The notes: generated from the letters alone by a model not told the origin. DNA of 64,000 bases from an uncultured Veillonella sp. (GCF_937981445.1 NZ_CALJON010000008.1:62001-126000); one strand, 5' to 3'. Counted from the first letter of the stretch, positions 7,856-17,136 are shown. Made by a program: numbers and translations.

Positions 7856-8350
7856 AATACAATTCCTCAAATCACTACATATGTCTACAATTTTCAATTT
7901 CTACAAATTTTACATATTTCTAAATACTACTACATAATAATATATACATTAATAATATAGCTTATACTACTAAATAGTACATGCTCATATGACTAATGTA
8001 TCATTCACGTCCACTAATTTATTTAAAATTTTAATTAAACCTTAATTATGACTTAATTATATATAATTTATGATTTTTTAGCAAATAAGAATATTTTTTA
8101 TATCAAGCATAAATCAATCCAATGTATGTTAATTAACTATTTTATTTTCAGCAGATTATTTAAATATAGCCACTACGTATATAGTAGAGTCTATATTTTT
8201 TATATTCTTTCCTTTAAAATGAATTTTTTATCAATGTATAGAATATGGTATTCTATTTCTTACTACACAAAATCTCCTATTTTCTACAAAATAACGGGCT
8301 TATCTGTAATACATGGATTATGTATACATAGAAAAATCTCGAAAAATATA
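7856..8350. other. AT-rich intergenic region, no gene supported
   Basis: A 78-codon open frame at 8126-8362 has no ribosome binding site and a composition typical of AT-rich spacer. I see no strong hairpins or repeats here. Confidence 0.5.
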
Positions 8351-8380
8351 TTGTATTATTAACCATTCACATAGTATAAT
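8351..8380 (+). promoter_or_regulatory. Candidate promoter of gltS
   Basis: TTGTAT (8351-8356) and TATAAT (8375-8380) are separated by 18 bp and lie about 58 bp before the gltS start. Confidence 0.45.
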
Positions 8381-8437
8381 GAAAAGGTCAAATAGAGCTT
8401 TATATGCACTAATATTATCAAAAGGAGGGCGTTATTT

Positions 8438-9664
8438 ATGGGTAATGAAATGTTGACCATAAATATCAATAGCGTTCAAGCAGTAGCGCTAGCATTTGTA
8501 ACCTACTACATTGGTTTATACATAAAAAATCATGTAGCTATTTTACAAAAACTTAGTTTGCCAGCAGCAGTAATCGGTGGTCTACCATTTGCATTTATTG
8601 TGTCTGGCTTGTATGACATGGGTATTGTACAAGTAACCTTTGACAATACATTGTCAAACGTAGCATTACTCGTATTCTTCACCACAATTGGTATGATGGC
8701 GAGCCTTAAGTTAGTCCGTTACGGTGGTATTGCACTTATTTTCTATCTAGTTGTTTCCACCATCCTCGGCTTCTTCCAAAACTTACTAGGTATGTCTATT
8801 GCCTCAGCTATGGGCATTGACTTCCACTATGGTATCTTAGCTGGTGCCGTATCCTTAATGGGTGGTCTTGGTACCTCGGCTGCCTTCGGTCCTCAATTTG
8901 AAATGCAATATGGCATCGTTGGGGCTAAAACAGTAGCTATTACAGCTGCTACCTTCGGTATGGTTATCGCCTTAGTTCTCGGTGGTCCATTTGGCGAATT
9001 CTTAATCAAACGTTATAAAATTGCCACACCAGGTAATTCCACTTCATCGGATCCATTAGAACCTCATGTATATGATATGTCCATTCTTGAAGAAGAAGAA
9101 CATACTAATGTAGACGGCGTACTAAAAGCAGCAGGCTTCGTGTTCGTAGCCGTTGGTCTTGGCTCTATTTTAAGTGACTATTTAAATCAATTTATTACCT
9201 TACCTGCCTATATCGGCTCCATGTTAGTAGCTGCAGTAGTTCGTAACTTCTGTGACTTTACTAAACTAGCCCGTGTACAAGGAGGCGGCTTAAACGTTGT
9301 ATCCGAAGTAGCCTTAACTGTATACGTTACTATGGCAATTAACAGTTTAAAACTGTATGAATTAATTCACCTTGCATTACCATTAGTTGTTATTTTACTT
9401 GCTCAAACTGTATTGATGATTGTCTTTGCTTGGCTTGGATACTTCTTACTATTCGGCAAAAACTACGATGGCGTAATGCTTGGCGTTGGCGGTATTGGTT
9501 TCGCCATGGGTGCTACTGCAAATGGTCTTGCTAATATGCAATCCTTAGCCGAAAAATATGGTCCATCACCTAAAGCTTGGCTCGTAGTATCCCTTGTAGG
9601 GGCCTTCCTCATTGACTTTGTCAATGCCATCTTAATCACTTGGATGGCCACTTGGACTTGGTAA
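8438..9664 (+). CDS. gltS: Sodium/glutamate symporter GltS (408 aa)
   Basis: Na+-coupled glutamate uptake in the inner membrane. Length and layout fit GltS: N-terminal helices, the glycine-rich reentrant-loop region GAVSLMGGLGTSAAFG (about residues 137-152), and the matching second-half segment GVGGIGFAMGATANGLANM. About ten hydrophobic helices with a hydrophilic central loop (about 195-225). AAAGGAGGG precedes the ATG. Single-gene transcript closed by a strong terminator. Confidence 0.93.
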   Translation: MGNEMLTININSVQAVALAFVTYYIGLYIKNHVAILQKLSLPAAVIGGLPFAFIVSGLYDMGIVQVTFDNTLSNVALLVFFTTIGMMASLKLVRYGGIALIFYLVVSTILGFFQNLLGMSIASAMGIDFHYGILAGAVSLMGGLGTSAAFGPQFEMQYGIVGAKTVAITAATFGMVIALVLGGPFGEFLIKRYKIATPGNSTSSDPLEPHVYDMSILEEEEHTNVDGVLKAAGFVFVAVGLGSILSDYLNQFITLPAYIGSMLVAAVVRNFCDFTKLARVQGGGLNVVSEVALTVYVTMAINSLKLYELIHLALPLVVILLAQTVLMIVFAWLGYFLLFGKNYDGVMLGVGGIGFAMGATANGLANMQSLAEKYGPSPKAWLVVSLVGAFLIDFVNAILITWMATWTW

Positions 9665-9701
9665 ACCTACAACAATTTAGTTTGCTAACGAAATAGCTAT
9701 A

Positions 9702-9748
9702 AAAAAACTGAGGTCTCCTCTCTTATGAGAGTGAGGCCTCAGTTTTTT
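9702..9748. terminator. Bidirectional terminator between gltS and the AEC carrier gene
   Basis: ACTGAGG/CCTCAGT stem with an inner CTCTC/GAGAG extension, flanked by A- and T-runs on both sides; serves the convergent genes. Confidence 0.9.
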
Positions 9749-9771
9749 ATGTCCTATTCTCTTATATTAAG

Positions 9772-10734
9772 TTAAATCATCTTAACTGCCATTATTACCA
9801 AAGGCAAGGTAATAGCAGAAAAAACAGTGGTACTAACTACCACTTGGGTGGCGTAATCAGAGTGAGACTTCAAAGCCGCTGCAATGAGTGCTGTTGTAAC
9901 ACCACTAGGAACGGCAGCCGATATGATGAGCACTTGACTAACTAAAGGCGCCACTGGCTCCACCAAAGCTTCATAGACTAAAATACAAAGCCAAGTTAAC
10001 AATGGTCCAAAGAACAAGCGAGTCACTGTGCCCCACATAACCTGTCCTGTAAAGAAATTAAACGGTGTACGCGCTAATTGAACGCCTAAGGTAAATAATG
10101 CCACCAATACAAGCGAATTACTTATATTCGTAAGGACGGGCCAGAAAAATGTATTTTCTAACGGAATCTGCGCCACATTAAGAACGGAAGCACCTACAAC
10201 AGCATAGATAATGGGCATTTTCAACACTAATACAATAGCATCATGGCGGCTCATTTTACCTGCACCGGCAAAATAAAAGCCTAAACTATTGGTTACAATG
10301 CTCTGGAAAATATATACTACAATCTGCACGGCAATAGCTGCTTCAAGCCATATTGGTTCCCCTTGTTCTAAGAAAGGCTCATTGGAGTAAATAAACACAA
10401 TAAGAGGGACCCCAATATTACCACAATTATTAAAGAGCACTGCATTTCTAAAAATGCCGCACTGACTTTTCTCTAAGTGAAGACCTCGTTCCAAGGCCAA
10501 ACTACCTAGCCATAGGACAAAGAAGCTAATGATAGTGAGCCAAATAATCTGTGAACTCTCACCAGTAAAATGGTATTTATAGGTATTTAAAAATAAAAAT
10601 GCTGGCGCCACCACATAGAAATTTAGCTTACTTAAGGTATCTAAGTTCATGCCGAACTTACGATCCATACTATAGCCCAATAACACCAACAGTAAAATAG
10701 GCATAATAGTAGTCAAAAATATATGCCAAATCAT
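9772..10734 (-). CDS. AEC-family (auxin efflux carrier-like) transporter (320 aa)
   Basis: Inner-membrane carrier; bacterial members are mostly malate/lactate or other organic-acid carriers. About ten hydrophobic helices in two halves, starting IFLTTIMPILLLVLLGY. Family marks are FNNCGNIGVPLIVFIY in helix 4 and the C-terminal ISAAVPSGVTTALIAAALKS. For an organism living on organic acids, a lactate or malate role is plausible but unproven. Start supported by GAAGGGGCG upstream. Confidence 0.85.
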   Translation of the reverse strand: MIWHIFLTTIMPILLLVLLGYSMDRKFGMNLDTLSKLNFYVVAPAFLFLNTYKYHFTGESSQIIWLTIISFFVLWLGSLALERGLHLEKSQCGIFRNAVLFNNCGNIGVPLIVFIYSNEPFLEQGEPIWLEAAIAVQIVVYIFQSIVTNSLGFYFAGAGKMSRHDAIVLVLKMPIIYAVVGASVLNVAQIPLENTFFWPVLTNISNSLVLVALFTLGVQLARTPFNFFTGQVMWGTVTRLFFGPLLTWLCILVYEALVEPVAPLVSQVLIISAAVPSGVTTALIAAALKSHSDYATQVVVSTTVFSAITLPLVIMAVKMI

Positions 10735-10863
10735 AAAGCGCCCCTTCTCTCCATATGCAATCTATACTTAATATTACTTAAGTATATTACAAGATTACAG
10801 AATAAAAGAAAAGGGTCTCTAGACTAAAAGTTTATATTTTGATGTATCGATTATACCTTGCAA

Positions 10864-10944
10864 TCCTTTTTAATGCTTAGTCGTCCAGCATCCTTTTTAT
10901 TGCTTAAGTGCCCAGTACTCTTTTTATTGCTTAGGTGCCCAAGA
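10864..10944. repeat. 27-bp tandem repeat, three copies, spanning a gene's stop codon
   Basis: Units at 10864-10890, 10891-10917 and 10918-10944 share the core CTTTTTATTGCTTA. The third copy contains the stop codon and last codons of the methyltransferase; the other two are diverged duplicates in the spacer. Confidence 0.8.
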
Positions 10945-11751
10945 GATCCAAGCCACCTTGTCTTCCGTAGTATTTTTAATACGTCCATCACTTGTTCTAT
11001 AAGGCGCTAATAAAGGTTTTATAGCCTCTTTCATGTCTTCCACGGAGCCCCAAGACTCACTGTGAAGGCGCATAGTAAAGTAGCGAAGGGCCTCCTCTTC
11101 AGTGAAGTATTCTTCCTCTGGCGTTGTAATGTAATCCACATGCACAGCATCGCCAATTTCATTAACTACCTCTAAAGCACCATCAATATTGGCCTGCCAA
11201 TCAAAATCACCAGGTCCATAAAAATGAGTAGTTAGCGCTTCTACAATCGTATCTTTACGCCCCGCAAAGGCTACTAACAAACAATGGCCCTTGCTCGTTT
11301 GCGACATAGCCCGAATATTGTCTGGTTCAAACATAACAGGGCAGAAGAAACTATATACTAAATCGAATTCTCGGTCCCAGCCTAAGGATAGGCGCGTAAT
11401 TTCATTCCAAGGACCTACATATAAATCAAGGGGCAAATGCTCTTTTACGGCAAGGCTTCGCGCCCCTTCAATCATCCCGTCCGATAAATCGATACCGGTT
11501 GCATCAAAACCTTCTTTTACAAGCCCTAGGGCATAATCGCCTACACCACAGCCAATATCTAATGTTTTAGCTGGCAACTCAGGTAATAAATTATGTTCTT
11601 TCAAATAACTTAAAAAATGTACCACTTGTGCCCGTCTGTCATCGCGCTCATGAAGTTCCACAAAAAACTCTGACCGATCATTCCAAGACTTTTGCTCCTC
11701 TAACCAAGTCGCAATTTCTTCCTTCACTAGGGTTACATGAGTATCCTTCAT
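10924..11751 (-). CDS. Class I SAM-dependent methyltransferase (275 aa)
   Basis: Rossmann-type methyltransferase. Motif I LDIGCGVGDYALGL and the acidic motif II GIDLSDGMIEGA lie at about residues 63-93; the post-I region EFDLVYSFFCPVMFE follows. A C-terminal helical/beta part (about 195-275) includes YFTEEEALRYF. Substrate not recognisable; the fold suggests a small molecule. AGGAGGGACTT precedes the ATG. Single gene; its 3' end has been tandemly duplicated into the spacer. Confidence 0.85.
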   Translation of the reverse strand: MKDTHVTLVKEEIATWLEEQKSWNDRSEFFVELHERDDRRAQVVHFLSYLKEHNLLPELPAKTLDIGCGVGDYALGLVKEGFDATGIDLSDGMIEGARSLAVKEHLPLDLYVGPWNEITRLSLGWDREFDLVYSFFCPVMFEPDNIRAMSQTSKGHCLLVAFAGRKDTIVEALTTHFYGPGDFDWQANIDGALEVVNEIGDAVHVDYITTPEEEYFTEEEALRYFTMRLHSESWGSVEDMKEAIKPLLAPYRTSDGRIKNTTEDKVAWISWAPKQ

Positions 11752-12130
11752 AAGTCCCTCCTTCTATTTAATATAGTTAAGCGTCTGTATACGAGACTTA
11801 ACTATTACTCATTACATACTATACGTCTCACGTAGTACGATGCTGATTTCGTATTACCGCCAGCTATAGCATTACATTCTTACTCGCCCCATATACCGTG
11901 CTACACTCTTACGTCTGACATAATACAATACTGACGCCTTGCATGTTACAGCCATACAGCGCTATGCATGTGAATAATACATTATTTGTAGAAAAATACA
12001 TATATATCCCTAAATGATAATCTTTATTATATTTATATTTCTCTATATAAAGAATACTCTTATTTTACCCTTGTGACAAGTTTAAATTATGCATACCTAT
12101 ATAGCAATTTACGAGAGTATTTTGCTTTTT
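11752..12130. other. Intergenic region upstream of the fructose operon
   Basis: No gene seen. The first 200 bases contain loosely repeated segments with TACGTCT / ACTATAC motifs, possibly decayed tandem duplications. The rest is AT-rich. Confidence 0.4.
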
Positions 12131-12170
12131 GATTATAATTGATTGTTTTTGATTGCTTATGATTGACTTG
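12131..12170 (+). promoter_or_regulatory. Four 10-bp direct repeats upstream of fruR (candidate FruR operator)
   Basis: GATT recurs at 12131, 12141, 12151 and 12161, each the start of a similar 10-mer (for example GATTGTTTTT, GATTGCTTAT, GATTGACTTG). The exact 10-bp period puts all four on one DNA face. The last copy runs into the -35 box, fitting repression or activation by the DeoR-family regulator encoded next. Confidence 0.6.
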
Positions 12171-12191
12171 TCATTATTTTACCAGTATATT
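12163..12191 (+). promoter_or_regulatory. Promoter of the fruR-fruK-fruA operon
   Basis: TTGACT (12163-12168) and TATATT (12186-12191), 17 bp apart, 58 bp before the fruR start. Confidence 0.65.
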
Positions 12192-12249
12192 ATAGGTATA
12201 CAAGCAAAAGTGAATACTATGCACATATTTTTTTATAAGGAGACGTCCT

Positions 12250-12999
12250 ATGTTATCTGAAGAACGGCAAGTCCATATTCTAAACTTGCTAAAAACACAA
12301 CGGACTGCAACTGTACAAGAATTGACAGAGCGATTGCAGTCCTCCCCAGCCACCATTCGGCGGGATTTAAATGAACTTCATAGGCAAGGACTCTTACAAA
12401 AAGTCCATGGTGGTGCCGTCAGCAATGAAAGCAACTACTTTACCACTGAACCTGATGTGCCCACCAAAGCAGCTTTATTTCGCGCGGAAAAAGAAGCTAT
12501 CGCCAAATATGCCGCTACGCTGGTCAAAAATAATGACTTTGTCTTCATTGATGCGGGCACTACAACGGAACTAGTCTTGCCTTTTATAACAGCCCGGCAG
12601 GTCACCTTTGTAACCAATGGTACGGCCCATGCTGCTTGGCTAGCCAGCCATAGTGCATCCGTAATTCTATTGGGCGGAGAAGTAAAAGCCATTACCGGTG
12701 CCATCGTAGGGCAAACAGCCTTACAACAATTAGAAGCCTTTAACTTTACGAAAGGCTTTTTTGGCACCAATGGAATCAGTCTAAAAAGTGGCTTCACTAC
12801 ACCAGACCCAACCGAAGCGGCCATCAAACGAAGCGCCCTTCATCGGTGCCATCATCCTTTTATACTCGCTGATCAGTCAAAGTTTGACACAATTACCCCT
12901 GTCACCTTTGCAAAACTAAGCGATGCCACTATTATTACCACCAAGGTTCCTAATGAGGCCTACAAAGCCCAAACTACTATCAAGGAGGTTATGCCATGA
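12250..12999 (+). CDS. fruR: DeoR-family transcriptional regulator of fructose use (249 aa)
   Basis: N-terminal DeoR winged helix (residues 1-57: TVQELTERLQSSPATIRRDL, then GLLQKVHGGAV) and a C-terminal sugar-phosphate sensor domain of the DeoR C type (VFIDAGTTTELVLPF, FVTNGTAHA, VILLGGEVKAITGAIVG, DQSKFD). Probable effector is fructose 1-phosphate or fructose 1,6-bisphosphate, by analogy to FruR/LacR. First gene of a tight operon; its stop overlaps the fruK start by four bases. Likely autoregulates through the repeats at 12131-12170. Confidence 0.92.
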   Translation: MLSEERQVHILNLLKTQRTATVQELTERLQSSPATIRRDLNELHRQGLLQKVHGGAVSNESNYFTTEPDVPTKAALFRAEKEAIAKYAATLVKNNDFVFIDAGTTTELVLPFITARQVTFVTNGTAHAAWLASHSASVILLGGEVKAITGAIVGQTALQQLEAFNFTKGFFGTNGISLKSGFTTPDPTEAAIKRSALHRCHHPFILADQSKFDTITPVTFAKLSDATIITTKVPNEAYKAQTTIKEVMP

Positions 13000-13901
13000 T
13001 TTACACTGTCACTGTAAATCCATCACTCGATTATATTATGAGGCTAAAAACCTTCACCCCTAGCGCCGTAAATCGCACCTATGAAGATGCCATTTTAGCT
13101 GGTGGTAAAGGTATTAATGTATCTATTATGCTAAAGCATTTAGGCCATCCCAATACAGCCCTCGGTTTTATTGCTGGCTTTACAGGCGAAGAAATCGTAC
13201 GCCAAGTACGCGCTGAAGGGTGTGAAGAAAATTTTATCCGCCTCGAAACAGGTAACTCCCGCATCAATGTAAAGCTAAAAAGTGAAGAGGAAACCGAAAT
13301 TAATGCTCAAGGACCGAGCATTAGCCCATTGGATATTCAAAAGCTATATGATCAACTTGATAGGTTGAAGCCACAGGATATTTTAATTTTATCTGGCAGC
13401 ATTCCTAATACCCTACCTAGTACTTTATATAAAGATATTATGGAACGCCTATCGAATCGTCAGATTCGCATTATTGTAGATGCCACTAATGAATTACTAC
13501 TCAATGTACTACCTTATAAGCCATTTTTAATTAAGCCCAATAATCATGAACTCGCCGCCATGTTACAAAAAGAGCTTCATTCCGAGGATGACATCATCGA
13601 AGGAGCTCGCCAATTACAAGCCAAAGGCGCTCAAAATGTGCTTGTATCCTTGGCCGGCGATGGCGCTATTTTAGTCGATGCTACAGGGACTGTTCATCGT
13701 CACGGCGTACCGCAAGGAACTGTTGTAAACTCCGTTGGTGCTGGTGACTCTATGGTCGCGGGGTTCCTAGCGGGCTACTTAGAAAGCGAAGGCCATTATA
13801 AACGCGCCTTATCCCTTGGTATTGCAGCTGGTTCCGCATCGGCCTTCAACGAATGGCTAGCCACTCGTGAGCAAGTTGAATCATTATTAGAAAAGGAGTA
13901 A
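12996..13901 (+). CDS. fruK: 1-phosphofructokinase (301 aa)
   Basis: Phosphorylates fructose 1-phosphate to fructose 1,6-bisphosphate with ATP. PfkB-family fold: N-terminal IYTVTVNPSLDYIM, the glycine motif ILAGGKGINVS (about residues 30-40), and the C-terminal catalytic motif NSVGAGDSMVAGF with the base Asp. Starts inside the end of fruR (ATGA overlap) after AAGGAGG. Context beside a fructose PTS makes 1-phosphofructokinase more likely than tagatose-6-phosphate kinase. Confidence 0.95.
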   Translation: MIYTVTVNPSLDYIMRLKTFTPSAVNRTYEDAILAGGKGINVSIMLKHLGHPNTALGFIAGFTGEEIVRQVRAEGCEENFIRLETGNSRINVKLKSEEETEINAQGPSISPLDIQKLYDQLDRLKPQDILILSGSIPNTLPSTLYKDIMERLSNRQIRIIVDATNELLLNVLPYKPFLIKPNNHELAAMLQKELHSEDDIIEGARQLQAKGAQNVLVSLAGDGAILVDATGTVHRHGVPQGTVVNSVGAGDSMVAGFLAGYLESEGHYKRALSLGIAAGSASAFNEWLATREQVESLLEKE

Positions 13902-13905
13902 GTCC

Positions 13906-15885
13906 ATGAAGATTACCGATTTATTAAAAGAACAATCTATTTTACTTCAAGCGGCCCCCACTAACAAACAAGAAGCCATTCGTCTCCTAGGCGATTTAAT
14001 GGAGGCCGGTGGCCACTTAAGCAATAAAGAACAATATATTAAAGATGTCCTAGCTCGTGAAGAGTCGAGCACAACAGGCCTTACTGATGGCATCGCAACA
14101 CCACATGCTAAAAGTACTGGCGTAGCATCTGCCGGTTTAGCCGCTATGGTAGTGCCTAATGGCATTGACTTTGAAAGCCTCGATGGTAAGCCTTCCAATC
14201 TCTTCTTTATGATTGCAGCCCCTGAAAATGGCGCCAATACGCATATGGAATTATTGAGTCGTCTTGCTATGATGGTTATGGATGGTGACTTTAGAGAGGC
14301 CCTACTTAAAGCCCAAACAACAGAAGGCTTTTTAGCTTTAATTGACGCCAAAGAGGCCGATCAATTTAAAGCAGGCATGACAGAAGCAGATGCGGTGGCC
14401 TTAAAACCACAGGCTCCTAATAGTAATAGCACAGCCCCATCAGCGCCTGTAACAGAAGAAGCAACACAAAGTACTAAAGACAGCACCGCCACTGAGGCAC
14501 CCTATCGAGTTCTTGCTGTTACAGCCTGCCCAACAGGCATTGCCCATACCTTTATGGCCGCTGAAAGTTTAGAACGCACAGCGAAAGACATGGGTATTAC
14601 TATTAAGGTAGAAAAAAATGGTCAAAGTGGTATTAAAGATCCTTTAAGTGCTGCTGAAATTGCGGCTGCTGACTGCATCATTGTAGCGGCCGACAAAAAT
14701 GTACCTATGGCTCGTTTTAATGGTAAACCAGTCATTCAAGTCAAAGTATCAGCTGGCATCAGTAAAGCCAAGGAACTCTTAACGGAAGCTACAAGTGGCC
14801 AAGTACCTCGCTATGAATCCACCCAATCTGATTCCGTAAGTTCTGAGCCCACATCACAAGATAGCATAGGCCGTCAAATTTATAAGCATTTAATGAATGG
14901 CGTATCACATATGCTTCCATTCGTCATTGGTGGTGGTATTCTTATTGCTATCGCCTTCTTACTAGATGTATTTGATCCAGCCAATCCAAGTAAGTTTGGC
15001 TCTGGCACGCCCCTAGCAGCCTTCTTCATGCAAATTGGCGGGGCCTCCTTTAGCTTTATGCTTCCTGTATTAGCTGGTTTCATTGCCATGAGTATTGCCG
15101 ACCGCCCAGGCCTTGCCGTTGGTTTCGTTGGTGGCTATTTGGCCAATACTGGTGGTTCTGGCTTCTTAGGAGCCTTAATTGCAGGCTTTGTAGCCGGTTA
15201 TTTAATGCTTTTATTAAAACGAGTATTCTCTGTATTGCCTGAGTCCTTAGAAGGTATTAAACCGGTTCTCCTCTATCCTGTACTTGGCGTGTTATTAATG
15301 GGTGTTTTAATTACCTTTGCCATCAATCCACCTGTAGGTGCCATTAACGAAGCTCTTACCTCTTCACTACACAATATGGGCACTAGTAGCCGTGTTCTTA
15401 TTGGTCTAATCTTTGCCGGCATGATGGCGGTTGATATGGGTGGCCCAGTAAATAAAGCAGCTTATGTAACAGGTACAGCCCTCCTTGCTAGTGGTGAATA
15501 TGGTGTTATGGCCGCTGTTATGGCTGGTGGTATGGTACCTCCATTGGCCATCGCCCTTTGCACAACCTTCTTTGGTAATCGCTTCACCCCAAGTGAACGT
15601 AAATCTGGTATTACTAACTATGTAATGGGTCTATCCTTTATTACTGAAGGGGCCATTCCATTTGCTGCAGCTGACCCAATTCGCGTCATTCCTTCTTGCG
15701 TAGTAGGCGCAGCCGTATCTGGTGCCTTAAGCATGATTTTTGATTGCACACTTCGTGCACCTCATGGCGGTATCTTCGTAGTACCAACTATCGGTAATCC
15801 GCTCATGTATTTATTGGCTATTTTAATTGGCTCCATTGTAACTTGCTTACTCTTAGCCTTCTTGAAAAAGCCAATTAAAGCATAA
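13906..15885 (+). CDS. fruA: Fructose-specific PTS enzyme IIABC (659 aa)
   Basis: Takes up fructose and phosphorylates it to fructose 1-phosphate. Domain order: EIIA (residues 1-150, phospho-His67 in TPHAK), an Ala/Ser/Thr-rich linker, EIIB (about 200-290, phospho-Cys208 in TACPTGIAHTF), second linker, then EIIC (about 320-655) with multiple membrane helices and the signatures MGGPVNKAAY and APHGGIF. All active residues are present. Follows fruK by four bases. General PTS proteins (HPr, EI) are not in the window. Confidence 0.96.
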   Translation: MKITDLLKEQSILLQAAPTNKQEAIRLLGDLMEAGGHLSNKEQYIKDVLAREESSTTGLTDGIATPHAKSTGVASAGLAAMVVPNGIDFESLDGKPSNLFFMIAAPENGANTHMELLSRLAMMVMDGDFREALLKAQTTEGFLALIDAKEADQFKAGMTEADAVALKPQAPNSNSTAPSAPVTEEATQSTKDSTATEAPYRVLAVTACPTGIAHTFMAAESLERTAKDMGITIKVEKNGQSGIKDPLSAAEIAAADCIIVAADKNVPMARFNGKPVIQVKVSAGISKAKELLTEATSGQVPRYESTQSDSVSSEPTSQDSIGRQIYKHLMNGVSHMLPFVIGGGILIAIAFLLDVFDPANPSKFGSGTPLAAFFMQIGGASFSFMLPVLAGFIAMSIADRPGLAVGFVGGYLANTGGSGFLGALIAGFVAGYLMLLLKRVFSVLPESLEGIKPVLLYPVLGVLLMGVLITFAINPPVGAINEALTSSLHNMGTSSRVLIGLIFAGMMAVDMGGPVNKAAYVTGTALLASGEYGVMAAVMAGGMVPPLAIALCTTFFGNRFTPSERKSGITNYVMGLSFITEGAIPFAAADPIRVIPSCVVGAAVSGALSMIFDCTLRAPHGGIFVVPTIGNPLMYLLAILIGSIVTCLLLAFLKKPIKA

Positions 15886-15890
15886 GTTTA

Positions 15891-15960
15891 ATCTTATAAG
15901 ACTCAATTCTATAAATCTAAATTCTATAAACCAAAATCCTATAAATTTAAATCCCATAAG
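15891..15960. repeat. 15-bp tandem repeat (about 4.7 copies) directly after fruA
   Basis: Units at 15891, 15906, 15921, 15936 and a partial one at 15951 share ATnCTATAAA. The array begins six bases after the fruA stop. Confidence 0.75.
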
Positions 15961-15994
15961 CCCTTGTAACAAATTTTCCTATTCCTTAAAATAC

Positions 15995-16046
15995 AAATCC
16001 CCTTCTAGGGACTACATTTACTGTGGCCCTTAGAAGGGGATTTTTT
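15995..16046 (+). terminator. Terminator of the fructose operon
   Basis: AAATCCCCTTCTAGGG pairs with CCCTTAGAAGGGGATTT, followed by TTTTTT. Its A-run side also allows use by the convergent acetyltransferase gene. Confidence 0.9.
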
Positions 16047-16087
16047 ATATTGGAAATTCTCCAACTTATGCTAAAAATTCTATTATA

Positions 16088-16684
16088 TTATGCCAAAAGT
16101 TCTCTGATTTTATTTACGGAGCATTTTAAAAGAAAATCACAATCTACTTTACCGCCCACATCAAAGCGATGTTCACTAAAGCGTTCAAACCCGTAATGAC
16201 TGTAAAAACGCTGCGCCTTTATATTGTGTTCCCAAACGCCAAGCCAAACCCAATCACAAGTAGTATTACAAGCCTCTCGTAAAGCGAATTCAAATAAATA
16301 GCGGCCTAGACCAAGTCCCTGAAACGCCCGCAAGATATAAATTCGTTGTACTTCAAAGGCATTGTCTAATTCCTGCTCGGTTTGAGCGGCACCTACATTT
16401 ACTTTTAAGTAGCCAGCCAATTCATCATTTACAAAAATAAAATAATGCTTTGCCTCAGGATCTGCTATTTCCTTTTCTAAGGTCTCTACTGCATAGGCTG
16501 TATTAAAATAATCTTGTAATTCCTCTTCTGTATTGTGATGTCCAAAGGTTTCTCTAAATGTTTGAACTGCCAAAGGGCGAAGAATTGCCACATCAGCCAC
16601 CGTAATAGGCCGCGTACTTATAGTCGGCTTTGATTCTCCAGAAGCAACTGCTGCGTTCTGATTTTTATACTCTTTTTTTACCAA
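16088..16684 (-). CDS. GNAT-family N-acetyltransferase (about 198 aa)
   Basis: Acetyl-CoA-dependent N-acetyltransferase. The GNAT core runs from about residue 23 (STRPITVADVAILRPLA) with the acetyl-CoA motif A VQRIYILRAFQGLGLGRYLFEFAL and motif B WLGVWEHNIKAQRFYSHYGF. RETFGHHNTEEEL is typical of the small-molecule/peptide subfamily. The start is uncertain: the longest frame begins with TTG at 16684 behind GGGGA; the first 22 residues are low in conservation, so a later start is possible. Single gene; substrate unknown. Confidence 0.85.
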   Translation of the reverse strand: MVKKEYKNQNAAVASGESKPTISTRPITVADVAILRPLAVQTFRETFGHHNTEEELQDYFNTAYAVETLEKEIADPEAKHYFIFVNDELAGYLKVNVGAAQTEQELDNAFEVQRIYILRAFQGLGLGRYLFEFALREACNTTCDWVWLGVWEHNIKAQRFYSHYGFERFSEHRFDVGGKVDCDFLLKCSVNKIRELLA

Positions 16685-16986
16685 TCAAATGTCCCCACTC
16701 TCATATATACTAACTAAACTACAATACCTCATATATTTTATGTTGTATCATACATACTATCTATAACATCCTAAAATTACACCAAGGTGTAAAAGTCTTT
16801 GTTTATGATACCATTCCCTGCCTACACATGTAAAGTTAGTAAGCCGAGGCAGCGCCTTTCCTATCTAATTGTAAAGCATGTAAATACCTATACTTTAAAG
16901 TTTGTAAACCCTTATGACTTAGAGTGTGTACGTGCCTATAGCACTAAAGTATGTAAGCATCTATAATTTTAAAGTATGTAAGTTCC
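16685..16986. repeat. Intergenic spacer with decayed 24-25-bp tandem repeats (about 16872-16992)
   Basis: From 16872 about five diverged copies of a unit resembling TAAAGTATGTAAGCATCTAT follow one another; the last one supplies the -35 box of the thiW promoter. The first 185 bases show no gene. Confidence 0.6.
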
Positions 16987-17015
16987 TTGCACTCTCATTG
17001 TGACTATGCTATAAT
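16987..17015 (+). promoter_or_regulatory. Promoter of the TPP-riboswitch/thiW transcript
   Basis: TTGCAC (16987-16992), 17-bp spacer, TATAAT (17010-17015); transcription would start just before the riboswitch. Confidence 0.75.
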
Positions 17016-17028
17016 CACGGTAGAAAAA

Positions 17029-17106
17029 TTCAGGGGAGCTTATAGCTGAGAGGAAGTTCATCTAACTTCGACCCTTATACCTGATACGGATAATGCCGTC
17101 GTAGGA
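17029..17106 (+). ncRNA. TPP riboswitch (thi-box)
   Basis: Conserved thi-box segments appear in order: GGGGAGC, GCTGAGAGG, the variable stem AAGTTCATCTAACTT, GACCCTTATACCTGAT, GGATAATGCCGTCGTAGGAA. Binds thiamine pyrophosphate; high ligand should favour the terminator at 17137-17168 and shut off the thiazole and hydroxymethylpyrimidine uptake genes behind it. Confidence 0.96.
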
Positions 17107-17136
17107 AGATGTTATATATACATGCTAACACCTTTC

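Noticed and set aside
8126..8362. Plus-strand ORF of 78 codons upstream of gltS
   Set aside because: Random-looking Ile/Tyr/Phe-rich AT spacer, overlaps the gltS promoter, no ribosome binding site.
12435..12827. Minus-strand ORF of 130 codons inside fruR
   Set aside because: Shadow frame opposite the conserved DeoR C-terminal domain.
16872..16992. Possible CRISPR array in front of thiW
   Set aside because: Units are 24-25 bp without separate spacers and diverge throughout; it is a decayed tandem repeat. No other CRISPR-like array or cas gene was seen.
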